Below are positions 17,745 to 28,300 of a stretch of 47,430 nucleotides of DNA, in pieces (within the stretch, counting starts at the first letter, position 1; every line of letters begins with the position of its first letter). Position numbers and translations under genes: made by a program. The stretch spans positions 1 to 47,430 of IMG/VR virus record IMGVR_UViG_3300035698_011774; one strand, written 5' to 3'. The notes under the pieces were generated by a model. It saw only the letters and a list, made by a program, of their open reading frames with translations. It was not told the origin of the DNA and did no database searches. Origin of the DNA: a virus.

Positions 17745-18006
17745 AATGTCATATGTCCATGGGAGTAAAACATGGTTTAAGAAAGGCATCTTAACGTAAG
17801 CAATGACTAGACTAATGAGAAGTTTTATGAAAAAGAAAACAATATCTACCAGCATAAAATGCTATAAGAACGGTACGAATTCCTCCCGAGTTTTGCCCTC
17901 TTCTGGGACCGCCGATCCCGATGTATCTTCTGATACTAAGCATAATGTTGCTTGTCTACGGGGAAATACTGGTGACAGTGCCAGACCGAATGTCGGTAAT
18001 CACACT
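17745..18006 (+). ncRNA. omegaRNA/HEARO-like RNA of the isrB locus (locus B)
   Basis: Directly upstream of and overlapping the isrB open frame, where IscB/IsrB guide RNAs lie. An outer stem (17748-17752 with 17803-17807) encloses hairpins CCATG/CATGG (17757-17775) and TTAAGA/TCTTAA (17777-17794). Further hairpins are CTGG..CCAG near 17970 and CCGA-ATG-TCGG near 17990. The fold and the block at 17879-17904 match locus A. In this family the guide lies 5' of the scaffold, so the candidate guide is the roughly 16-20 nt before 17745. The 3' end should be close to where the conserved protein begins (18007). Confidence 0.6.
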
Positions 18007-19014
18007 GTTTTTGTCCTAAATTACGAAGGAAAACCGTTAACACCCACTACATCAGCAAAGGCAAGAAAACTTTTGAAAGGAGGTAAAGCAAAGAAAGTTT
18101 GGAGTAAATTTAATACTTTTGGCATTCAACTGTTTGAAGAAACGAGAGAAAAAATACAAGATACTACTCTTGGTTATGATCCCGGTACTAAATTCGAAGG
18201 TGTATCAGTTGTTTGTGGTGATGAAAATAATCTTTCGGTGAAATGGGATTTGCCAGATAAAAAACAGATTGTTAAAAGGATGAAAAAACGCAGAATTTTA
18301 AGGAGAACTAGAAGGCAACGAAATTGTAGAAGACGTAAGGCTAGGTTTAAAAATAGAAGTAGAAAGGGATTTATAGCACCTTCTCAATTAGCAATTGTTC
18401 AATCCAGGTTAAAAGTATTAAGAGAATTTTGTAAAATTTACCCTATTCAGAATGTTGCAATAGAAGATGTAAAATTTAATCATTACAAATATCGTTGGGG
18501 TAGTAATTTTAGTACTATCGAAATAGGGAAAGAGAAAATAAGAGAATTTTTCATAGATAAAGATATTAATATTTTTGAATATCGGGGTTTTGAGACAGCA
18601 GAATTAAGAAAGAAATATGGTTATAAGAAAACAAGAATTAAGAATGCCGATAAATTTTCTACTCATTGTTCTGATTCGTTAACCCTTGCCGTTGATGTAA
18701 ATTGCGGAGAAAGAGTCCCTGAAGGAAATTTTTTAGTAGTGGATGATACTTACCGTCATGTTAGAAGACGATTACATGATACACAATTTTCTAAAGGTGG
18801 CATTCGATATAAATATTCTCACGGTAACGCAAATGGTGTTGGCAAAGGGATAATGATAGGAACGAGCAAAGGTAACATTGGACAACTTTGTGGGACCAAG
18901 AATGGTTCTTTTAGATACTATGATTCAAAAGGTAAACGCCAAGTGATTAAAAAACTATTTTGGATTAACAATCAGTTTAAAATCAAAGGAGATACACGGA
19001 TTACTGTTGGATAA
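17803..19014 (+). CDS. isrB: IsrB-like RNA-guided nuclease (RuvC only, no HNH)
   Basis: 403 residues from the ATG at 17803; the conserved protein starts at VFVLNYEGKPLTP (18007). Domains in order: PLMP-type N-terminus (PLTPTTSAKARKLL), RuvC-I with Asp (GYDPG, D126), Arg-rich bridge helix (about 160-192), RuvC-II with Glu (VAIEDV), RuvC-III with HCSDS, and a C-terminal TAM-recognition-like part (KGNIGQLCG, YYDSKGKR). Between RuvC-II and RuvC-III only about 55 residues intervene and there is no HNH, which separates IsrB from IscB. IsrB enzymes are RNA-guided nickases. The first ~66 residues coincide with the RNA element. No ATG, GTG or TTG lies immediately before VFVL, so an N-terminal extension or an unusual start is required. 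Confidence 0.85.
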   Translation: MTRLMRSFMKKKTISTSIKCYKNGTNSSRVLPSSGTADPDVSSDTKHNVACLRGNTGDSARPNVGNHTVFVLNYEGKPLTPTTSAKARKLLKGGKAKKVWSKFNTFGIQLFEETREKIQDTTLGYDPGTKFEGVSVVCGDENNLSVKWDLPDKKQIVKRMKKRRILRRTRRQRNCRRRKARFKNRSRKGFIAPSQLAIVQSRLKVLREFCKIYPIQNVAIEDVKFNHYKYRWGSNFSTIEIGKEKIREFFIDKDINIFEYRGFETAELRKKYGYKKTRIKNADKFSTHCSDSLTLAVDVNCGERVPEGNFLVVDDTYRHVRRRLHDTQFSKGGIRYKYSHGNANGVGKGIMIGTSKGNIGQLCGTKNGSFRYYDSKGKRQVIKKLFWINNQFKIKGDTRITVG

Positions 19015-19047
19015 GTTTTAACTGTGTTCTGTGTGTAATAAAATAAT

Positions 19048-21843
19048 ATGGGAATTAAATTCTCTATCAGTAATAAACAAGTGAAGAGAAAATTTTCCGC
19101 ACACTCAAGAAGTCTGGCTCAACCTGCTGGCCTGATTCAACATCATGCCGCATCAACTACCGCACCTACACCATTAACCAAAAGTATCGTAGAACCATAC
19201 ACAAAAATGGGACAAGCAATGGGTTCAGGTGGTGGGTTACCCAATGTAATGTATGGACAACCTATGTTCTTTTCACCACTCCATACACCACAAAACTGGC
19301 AAATTGCTAGTAAAAAGAGAGAAATTTATCAGTGGGCCAGATTCTATTACTGTTTTACACCAGAATCTTTGGTGCTAATGGAAGATGGTACAGAAAAAAG
19401 GATAGACGAGATAAACATCGGGGATAAAGTTGTTAATGGTGCAGGATGTTTCAGTATTGTTAAAAAAATTCATACGAGAGATATTGCTGAAGATATTCTA
19501 TCAGTCAAAATAGGTGGCATAAACAGAGAGATCAATGTTACTAAATCACATGAAATATCTGTCGTTAAACAAGAGAATTGGAAAAAACACATACGGGATG
19601 GTAGTCTTAAAGAAGAATTGATTGAGGCATTGGATATAAAGATAGGAGATAGGTTGTATACTCCATCTATAAAAACAGAAAACAGATTATATAGGGTAGT
19701 AATATCGATACAAGAAGAATATTACGAGGGAGAGGTGTATGATTTAGAGTTAGAGGGAGAACATAGTTATTGCGTAAATAGATGCGTTGTGCATAATTCG
19801 AACGAGCCGAAGGTAGCAGCTGGCATCGACTTCTACTCAGAATTTCCGCTTAATAATTTCGTTTTAGAATGCAAAGATAAAAAAATATTGAAGTTTTACG
19901 AGAGAGTTGCAAAAAAATTAAAATTGAATTACTGGCTTAAAGCCATTGGCTTTGAGAGATATTTATTAGGTGATGTATATCCTTTCGTAGAATATTCGTG
20001 TCCAAAATGTGCTGGATCAGGTAGATTGAAAGATGGAACCGCTTGTAATCACCCAGGTGGAACTGTAAGTAAACTCAAGATATTAAACCCTGATTGGATT
20101 ACAGTACATAAGAATCCAATATCAGAAGAAGCCGTTTATATGTTAGAACCAGATGACGAGTTGAAAGGTATCATTGCTACGAAACGTCCAGAAGCCATAT
20201 ATAATAGTCTACCGGCTGCTTTGATCGAATCTGTATCCACAGGGCAGCCTATTATATTGTCCAACAGAAATATCAGTCATATAAAATATGGTGGCAGTCC
20301 ATATAGTGCTTATGGGACTTCTATGATCCGTAGAATGTTCACGTATTTAGCATACAAAACGAAGTTGATGACAGCGAACTGGATTATTGCCGAAAGGTTA
20401 GTTCTCCCTATCCGTATTGTCAAATTGGGTTCAGATCAGCGTCCTGCCACCGCTGCTGATATTGCAGATGTTTCATCACAATTAGTAGCCGTTGCAAACG
20501 ATCCTAATTTGACACTTGTTACCCATAATAATTTTGATTATGAGTGGATTGGTGCCGCTGGCAAGATACATAACATCACTAACGAATTAGAAGAAATTGG
20601 CAAAGAAATCCTAGATGGCTTTATGTTAAACCAAGCTATTCTTAACGGCGAGGCTAGTTCTTATTCTTCTGCCCAAGTTGGTATTGAAATTATGATTGCT
20701 CGTCTTGAGAGTTGGAGAAACGAATTAGCAGATTGGGTTGAAAACCATATTTTCTTACCAATAGCTATGATGCAGAATTTTAAAGACGAACAAGAAAGTG
20801 CGGAAGCTGATGAAGATGTGTTTATCTATCCAAAATTAAAATGGGATGATTTACAGTTGCGTGATCGAACAAACTTCAGACAAATTCTTATGCAACTGCA
20901 TGATAAGGGACTTATTTCTGCTCAGCGTTTGTTGGAAGAATTCGATATCGATTACGATCAGGAAACAAGAAAAATTAGAGAAGAAAATGCATTAGCTTCT
21001 GCAACCGGACAATTCCTCGGGCAGCAACAGGGAGGAATGGGCGGTATGGGCGGAATGCCAATGGGTGGAGGAATGGGCGGAATGCCACCAATGGACATAG
21101 GTGGTGGAGGAATGCCAGGAATGGAGCCAGGAGGGATGCCAGGGGCAGCACCAGGGATGCCAGGAGCAGAACCCGGAGGAATGCCTGGGGCAGCACCACC
21201 AGCGGTAGCTGCCGCTCAACCAGTTTCACCTGCACCTACTTTTATAAGTAAACGAGGTAAAGGTGGAAAATCTCTTGCCGAACAACAGCAGGAGCAATCT
21301 CAGCAACAGGCTCAACAGTTCCAGCAAAGTTTACAGAATATTCGGCTGACTACTCTTGAACAGAAGATGTTGAATGGGTTGTCGATGTTGTCTGGACAGA
21401 TACCTTATAAATTCTACTTACAGTATAAGATAGCTACAGCTGGTTCTCCACAGCCTTATGTATTAGATTTTGCATATCCAGATATTAGTGTCGGAATTGA
21501 GGCCGAAGGCGAGGTCTGGCACGATCAAATGGATCAAAAAATTCACGATCAACAGAGGGATCAGGTTCTTGCTAATATAGGATGGAGAGTATTGAGGTTT
21601 AAAGAAGAAGCCATTGACGGTAAGATGCCGGAAATCCTTAAAGTGATTTTCAATAATATTGCCGAAGCTGCCAAAGAAAAGTCTGGCCAAGTTAACAAAG
21701 CTGCCAGTGCAGATGAGAGAATTAAATTAGCTGGACCACCATTACAAATATTGGATATCAATAATAATTTAAAGGAAGGTTTGAAGTTTCGTAGAATAGA
21801 TATGCAGGACGGTTTAGGACATATTTATCTCATAGGAACTTGA
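19048..21843 (+). CDS. Portal protein with mini-intein and C-terminal DUF559/Vsr-like nuclease domain
   Basis: The portal core follows a Trp/Tyr-rich N-terminus (QPMFFSPLHTPQNWQIASKKREIY). It includes a zinc-knuckle-like CPKC..ACNH insert (about 19999-20055), the FERYLLGDVYPFVEY segment, and long helices that should line the DNA channel. A Gly/Met/Pro-rich linker (21000-21230) leads to a C-terminal domain (about 21340-21660). That domain has the DUF559/Vsr-type PD-(D/E)XK pattern: YVLDFAYPD, IEAEGEVWHDQ, RDQVLANIGWRVLRF. A 149-residue intein lies at 19351-19797. The order terL ... portal ... protease ... MCP is standard. Nuclease activity of the tail is inferred. Confidence 0.85.
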   Translation: MGIKFSISNKQVKRKFSAHSRSLAQPAGLIQHHAASTTAPTPLTKSIVEPYTKMGQAMGSGGGLPNVMYGQPMFFSPLHTPQNWQIASKKREIYQWARFYYCFTPESLVLMEDGTEKRIDEINIGDKVVNGAGCFSIVKKIHTRDIAEDILSVKIGGINREINVTKSHEISVVKQENWKKHIRDGSLKEELIEALDIKIGDRLYTPSIKTENRLYRVVISIQEEYYEGEVYDLELEGEHSYCVNRCVVHNSNEPKVAAGIDFYSEFPLNNFVLECKDKKILKFYERVAKKLKLNYWLKAIGFERYLLGDVYPFVEYSCPKCAGSGRLKDGTACNHPGGTVSKLKILNPDWITVHKNPISEEAVYMLEPDDELKGIIATKRPEAIYNSLPAALIESVSTGQPIILSNRNISHIKYGGSPYSAYGTSMIRRMFTYLAYKTKLMTANWIIAERLVLPIRIVKLGSDQRPATAADIADVSSQLVAVANDPNLTLVTHNNFDYEWIGAAGKIHNITNELEEIGKEILDGFMLNQAILNGEASSYSSAQVGIEIMIARLESWRNELADWVENHIFLPIAMMQNFKDEQESAEADEDVFIYPKLKWDDLQLRDRTNFRQILMQLHDKGLISAQRLLEEFDIDYDQETRKIREENALASATGQFLGQQQGGMGGMGGMPMGGGMGGMPPMDIGGGGMPGMEPGGMPGAAPGMPGAEPGGMPGAAPPAVAAAQPVSPAPTFISKRGKGGKSLAEQQQEQSQQQAQQFQQSLQNIRLTTLEQKMLNGLSMLSGQIPYKFYLQYKIATAGSPQPYVLDFAYPDISVGIEAEGEVWHDQMDQKIHDQQRDQVLANIGWRVLRFKEEAIDGKMPEILKVIFNNIAEAAKEKSGQVNKAASADERIKLAGPPLQILDINNNLKEGLKFRRIDMQDGLGHIYLIGT
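19351..19797 (+). mobile_element. Portal mini-intein (no endonuclease)
   Basis: In-frame insertion of 149 residues between RFYY and SNEPKV. It starts with Cys (CFTPESLVLMEDG) and ends CVVHN before Ser. Block B-like TKSHE and block F-like YDLELEGEHSYCV motifs are visible. There is no LAGLIDADG or HNH domain, so it is a splicing-only mini-intein that can no longer home by itself. The insertion site lies in the conserved portal N-terminal clip/wing region. Confidence 0.92.
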
Positions 21844-21844
21844 T

Positions 21845-22291
21845 TTGTCATACAATCTCAAAAAAGCCAGAGAAGCAAAAAAAATCAAAGTGGCTGGTCC
21901 CAGAAGGATTAGGGACAGAGGCATAAGATGGAAAGAGCACTATGGTGAAAAGTCCTTACCTCTCAAGAAAAGATTAGATCAACTCGTAGGTCCAGGCGTT
22001 TATCACAGATGGGAAGGCCACGATTATACGACATTTTCTGATTATTTCATCGTTGTTGGCCCTTCTCAGGAAAGATACGGCAAGAAATCATTTTTTGTCG
22101 GAATTAAAAAACTACCACCAAAATGGAAGAGAAAAAAGGTATATGCTCCTGATGGAGAATACTTCTCTAACATAGCTTCAGCATTGAGTCATGCTGCGAA
22201 AAAATGGGGAGTTCCCTATCCAAGGGACCAGCACAACTACTCCGCAGCAGATCTTGCAAATGTAGAAATTCCAAGGCATATCAAAGGTTAA
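21845..22291 (+). CDS. Hypothetical protein (148 aa), TTG start
   Basis: It starts at a TTG 1 nt after the portal stop; AGGAAC lies about 8 nt upstream. It begins MSYNLKKAREAKKIKVAGP, again carrying the NLKKA-type leader. A compact basic alpha/beta domain follows (VGPGVYHRWEGHDYTTFSDY, then FFVGIKKLPPKWKRKKVYAP). No family recognised. The position between portal and protease suggests a head-assembly or packaged protein. Confidence 0.55.
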   Translation: MSYNLKKAREAKKIKVAGPRRIRDRGIRWKEHYGEKSLPLKKRLDQLVGPGVYHRWEGHDYTTFSDYFIVVGPSQERYGKKSFFVGIKKLPPKWKRKKVYAPDGEYFSNIASALSHAAKKWGVPYPRDQHNYSAADLANVEIPRHIKG

Positions 22292-22383
22292 CAAAAAATA
22301 AAAGAAGGAATTTTTCTACTAATACTTGTAATATCAACAAGTTAGACTGTGGCCACATTCTACACTGATAAGGAAATTTTTGT

Positions 22384-25300
22384 ATGATTAATAAACCAGT
22401 TATTAAACTGGCTATTCAATCTATCGAGCCATTGAATAAGCCGGATTGGGCAGAGTATAATTTAACAAGAATCAAAGTCGCATCAATCGATAAATCAAAA
22501 GATTTAGCAGGGTTCGATTTAGAGGCAGCAAAGCAAGAACATCCAGATCATCTCTTTGTAAAAGTTTTCGCAATTAGGGAGGATGAAGTCAACGACAATG
22601 GGGACGCATTCTCTAAAAGCGAATTACAGAAAGCATATCAGACATTTGTTGGGGTGCCAATTTTCACAAATCACCAAAATGATGATGTGGAAAAAGCCAA
22701 AGGCAAATGTGTTCATTCATGGTATGACGAAAAAGCCGGTGGGATTTACATCATATCAATGATTGACAAAGTTGCATATCCCAGATTAGCCAGAGGAATC
22801 AGCGAGCGTTATGTAGAGGGATCTTCGATGGGATGCTTTCCTGGAGAGATGAGGGTTCTTCTGTCATCCGGTAAGTATAAGCAAATTAAGGATATACGAC
22901 AAAATGACCATGTAATCACGCACAAAGGTAATATCAAACCAGTAATTAATGTACAGAGGCATCTTGACAAAGAAGATGATTTTGTTTATGATATTAAAGT
23001 GGAAGGACTCCCCAATATCATCTCTAGTACAAAAGAGCATCCATTCTATGTTCTAAAGACTCATAATAAATGCTTTATCACGGGTGATGATATACCAGTG
23101 GCCAATGGATACAATAGATTTAAACGTAGAACTAAATTCGGAGTTTATCAAAAAGAAGAATATGCTGTTGCTGTTAAAAACCGAGAATTAGAAAAATATG
23201 ATTTTGAATGGAAAACGGCAGAAAATCTGACAACGAGGGACATGGTTGCATTCCCAATTTCTGACTATACGAAAAATCACGAAGATGCTACACAAGAAAA
23301 AGCACGGCTTATAGGATACTTTTTGGCAGAAGGAAGTTATTTAAAATATAAAGGTGAAAAAACAGCTGTTGAATTTAATTTTTCTTTATCCGAAAGAAAC
23401 ACACTCGTCAAAGAGGTTGATAAACTATTAAGATTAGCTTTTCCTGGATTCAGAAATGAACCAAAAATTCAATATAGACCAAAACGCAATACATGTATGA
23501 TTCGTTTGTATGGCAAAGATATTGCACAATGGTTCTATAAATACTGCGGAGAATATTCACACGAAAAAAGACTGTTTGGTCCTACTCTCTATTGGCCAAA
23601 GGAAATACAAACACATATCGTGGCTACCTGGATCAATGGGGACGGGACAAGACGCAGAATATGCCACAAGAAAAATAAAAAAATATATGATAATCTAGTA
23701 GGTACAACATGTTCTGAAACCCTTTTATATCAGATGAGATTTATATTGTCTCGTTTGGGTATCTATTCCACTATTAACCATCGCAAGGCAATAAACATGA
23801 CGAAATGTACCAGGGATCGTTATGACCTTTCAATGGGTAGTGCGGAATCTAAAAAATTAAATGGTTATGTTTGTGCCGCAAAACGCTGTTATGGCAGTTA
23901 CAAAAGAACTTGGTTTAGAAAAGCTGACAGTTACATGGTTATGCCAATAAAAAAAATTACTAAAAAGTATAATACAGAGCCAGTTTATAATCTTCAAGTA
24001 CAAGATGACCATTCGTATATAGTAGAGGGGGTTGCTGTTAAAAATTGTGCTGTGGACTATTCATGTTGCTCTATTTGCCATAATAAAAGTAACGTAGCAG
24101 ACGAATATTGCGATCATATCAGAAATCAAAAAAGCAGAAAAATCAGTGCTGTTGTTCCTTGTAAATATCATGAAAGCAAGAACCAACCAAAAGATGATTG
24201 TCCAATATGTGGGCAATCATATTCAGAATACAAAGTTGGTTCTGTGAATAAGTTCAAACATTCAGAATCTCAGGTTTATGAATGGAACTATGGAATCAAA
24301 TTTATTGAAGATTCTTTCGTTGTAAATCCAGCATGCCATGATTGTCTCGTACAAGACATCCTTAATCCAGATGCTATAAATAGAAAGATTGCAGACATCC
24401 AAAAAAAGTTAGATAAGATGAAAAAGGTTGCTTCCTGCACGACTGGATGTAACCTAGAAAAATTTGCAGGTGAAAAAGAATTAAACTTTTTAGAAGAAGC
24501 TATGAATAAAATAATTGTTGTTTCCAAAAGTTTAATGGCTCAAAATAAACAAGTTTCAATGGAGTATGTTTCTAACCTAGTAGATGTGTTAGCAAACTTA
24601 CAAACCACAGCAGACGAACTCACGGAAATGGGGTACGGCGAACTGCCATCTCCAGATCCATCAGCAGTCGAAAATATGGAAGTCCCTTCAGAAGAAGAAC
24701 TTACGGAAGAAACACAACAGCCAGTACCAGAACAGCCACAAGGTTCTACCATGCAACCGCAAATTCCTCCAGCCGGTCAACCAGTGGTAACCCAGCCTGC
24801 ACCAGGAGTTATGACAGAACAGTTTGGAGACCTTGGATCGGTTACAAAGCCTAAGTTCTCAGCAGTAGTTAGAAAAAAGAAAGAGGACTTTTTACAAGCT
24901 TCTGCTATTATTGTAGATAAGCTAGATGAGCTACAGGAAAAGTACACTGAAATGGAAAATACACATAAAAAGGAAAACACCACCATGAGTGATACTAAAC
25001 AGGGTAAAAGCGAACCTACTATTGAGAAGGTCGCAGGTCCAGAGCATCGAGTAGATGTTATTAATGAAAAACAACTAGACGATGCCGAGTTTACTGGTGA
25101 GAGACAGGATGAGAAATATCCTAAAGTCATCACAGAAAAGCAAATGAATGATCCCGAGAGGGATGTTAATGTAACTACAAGCGAGAGTCCACAGCCAAGA
25201 CAGGATGATAGTCCTAATGTTATCACTGAAAAGCAATTTAATAGCATTAGTGGTACTCACGTTACTCGTTGGGATGATTTCCCCAATGTAATCACAGAAA

Positions 25301-28300
25301 AGCAGTGGACCGAAACAAGCCGCAGGCTAGGTTCAGAATTATCAAAAGATCAATCAAATATCATCACAGAAAAGCAGTTGATTGATTTCTTGGATCACCA
25401 CAGATATGTGGAAAGAAATACAATCACTGAAAAGCAGCTTAACGACGATGCGTTGACCACGACTGGTGACCTATCTCGTTGGGCATATGTTTATGATGCT
25501 GATCGTCTAGTCAAATCAGCAGCAGAAGCAATGTCGGATGCTATTGCTTATTATGGGTATACTCCAGATGAGATCAAACAAGCATCAGCATTTATCACAG
25601 AAAGTCCTAGAAATAGGAATAAAGCAGCATATCTTACTCTTATTAACGCATTACCTCATAAAAAGGCCGCAAGAGACAATGAAAAAGCCCGTTATGAGTA
25701 CTTTGCGAAAACAGCTAATAAGGAAGTCCGACCAGAAGTCGTTGATGCTCTTATTCTGTCTATGGCAGATGCTGTTTCTGATATGAGTGCTGATGATCTT
25801 ATTGATACAGTTTCACATGTTGCATATTCTGATAAGGCATTTGTTAAAGTTGACAAAATGGCTTCAGATAAGATGAACTCAACAAAAGAAAAGAAAGATG
25901 GTGGAAGCAAGATGAATGCGTTGAAAAATGCTATCGCAGATCTTGGGACTGATAAAGAAGATGATGGTCTCTACGAAGTTAGAGCACATCTTGATGATCT
26001 GGGTGTGACTGATGATTCAGATACAAATGAAGTTTCAAAAGCAGCATATAATTTTGCGAATAAAAAAATCGCAGAAAGTGTTGGAGAAGCAGTAGATACA
26101 GCGTTAATGAATGTTAAAACTAATAAAGAAACCGGCCAAGTTGTTTCCCTATTAAAAGAAGCAAGTAAATTGACAACCGAAGAATCAGAAGCTTGGGGAC
26201 AAGCAAAAACGGCATGGAACTTTGATAAGAAGAAAGATGATGACAAGGATGATGACGATGACAAGAAAGATGATGACAAGGATGATGACGATGACAAGAA
26301 AGATGATGACAAAGAATCTGAAGCAACAGAAGACACCAAAACAGCAGCAAGAGAAGAGATCGTCAAGGAAGCTCAACTGTTAGGTGGAGAAATGGGTGGA
26401 CAAGCCGGAGCAGCACAGGGTCCAGGTGCAGGTGCAGCAGCACCACAACCACCTGAAGCTGGTGGTGCCCCATTAGAGAGTTTTGAAGATAGTGATCTGG
26501 GTGGTGAGTTAGAAGGTGAAGGTGATCTTCAACCTAAACCACCTGGAACGTTCTGCCATGTCTGTACATCAGAGGATGTTGATGTTGCTGGTGGACAAGG
26601 CAGATGTAATAACTGTGGTGCAAGATGGACAAACGAGATTGTCACAAAGACACTTGAATGGCCAGAAACTCTTGAAACAGCAAAAGAACCTGCAATCGGA
26701 GAAGATGAAGAATTCGGTGAAGAAGGTGGATTCGAAATGCCAGAAGTTCCTGAACCAGGAGCAGCAGCACCACCTCCAATGCCAGCAGCACCAGCAATGC
26801 CAGCAGCTGCAAGTACTGACAATAATAAAATGACAAAAACAGCAGCAGCTGAATACGCTGATTTTGCAGAGTTCATGAGAAAGCATGGAAAATTTGCTTC
26901 TACAACCCGCATTACTTCAGAAATGATATCTAAAGCGGAAGAAAGTAAAATCGCATTAGGTTCTGTAAGTCCATTTACAGGATCAACAAATACTATTAAA
27001 CTGGCAAATGGAGACCGAGTATGTTTGGATACAGGGTCTTCTTATACAGTAGAATACAGAGTACATAAAGATGATCCTAAAAAGGTATATGCAAGATGGG
27101 TTTGGAATCCAGATGGAGCCAAAGTTGGTTGCTCGCAGTGTGAGCGTGGCCGTCTAGCGTTCGTTGAAGCCCTTAGTAAACATGACATCACGGAAGCAGC
27201 ATTCGATGCCATGGGACTAAAAGAAAAGGGTGATACTATATTACAGATGAAGACAGCAGGCTCAATCAAGACCATTAAAACTGCATCCAAAGAAAAGAAT
27301 GTTTTGAGTATGGTTAAAGAGGCTTCAGTTAGCCTAGAAGCAGATGATTTCCCAATGGAATCATGTGTTCAGAAATTAGCAAACCGTTATGGTGAAGATG
27401 CTGTTGCATTGAGCGGACCATGTGAAGGTAAAAATCTTGCTGACTGCGTATGTAAGTCATTGAAGAAAGCAGGCGTTTATTCAAATGGTTTGGCCCTCAA
27501 GGTTGCTGATGTATGGAAAGATAAAAGTAGTATTTCCGAATGTTTGGAAGACTTCGTAAGACTTGGGCACGATTTAAAAACCGCATCAAGTATTTGCGAA
27601 GCTATGAAAACAAAATATGCACAGTTCGATGACGAATTCACAGAAGATGTTGAAGGCGTAATTGATGAAGACCCCGAATTCGTTGAAGATGAGTTCGGTG
27701 GAGAAGATGATTTTGGTATGGGTGAAGAAATTAGCCCATTCGAAGATGAAGGAATGGAAGAACTTGGTGGTGATGATGTTGCTAAAGCTTTGGCCGATCT
27801 GACAAGAGCATTGGGCAAAGAAGATGCCGTCAGCGATGAATTATCAGGTGGTGGAGATCTCGGCGTAGAACCAGAAGGTGAAATGGTTGTAGACGTAACA
27901 GATGAAATTATGCCGGGTGAAGAAGGTGGAATCGAAGAAGAAATTGGAATTATTGACGATATTCCAGGAAGCCCTGAAGAAAATGCTATCGAAGAGGAAG
28001 TTGGGATTGAAGAAGATGAATGTGCAGGTGGAGCAGTGGCTCCTATGGAAGGTGGAGAAGTTGCCCCAGAGGGTGATATAGAAGGTGGAGAATTAGCACC
28101 AGCTAAAGGTGGAGAGGTAGAAGTGGAAGTAGAAGTTGAGAATGATGATGACGACGATGATCGTCTACATAGAAATAGAAGAAATGATAATGCGGGAGTA
28201 CTGAACGAAGAAGAAACTGATGAAAAAGTGGAAAAAGAAGGTGACGACGATGACGACAATGACGATGATTTCAGAGGTAGTAGACCCAGAAATAAGGACA

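Noticed and set aside
17803-19014. IscB or Cas9-like (HNH-containing) assignment for the RNA-guided nuclease
   Set aside because: Only about 55 residues separate RuvC-II and RuvC-III and none form an HNH motif.
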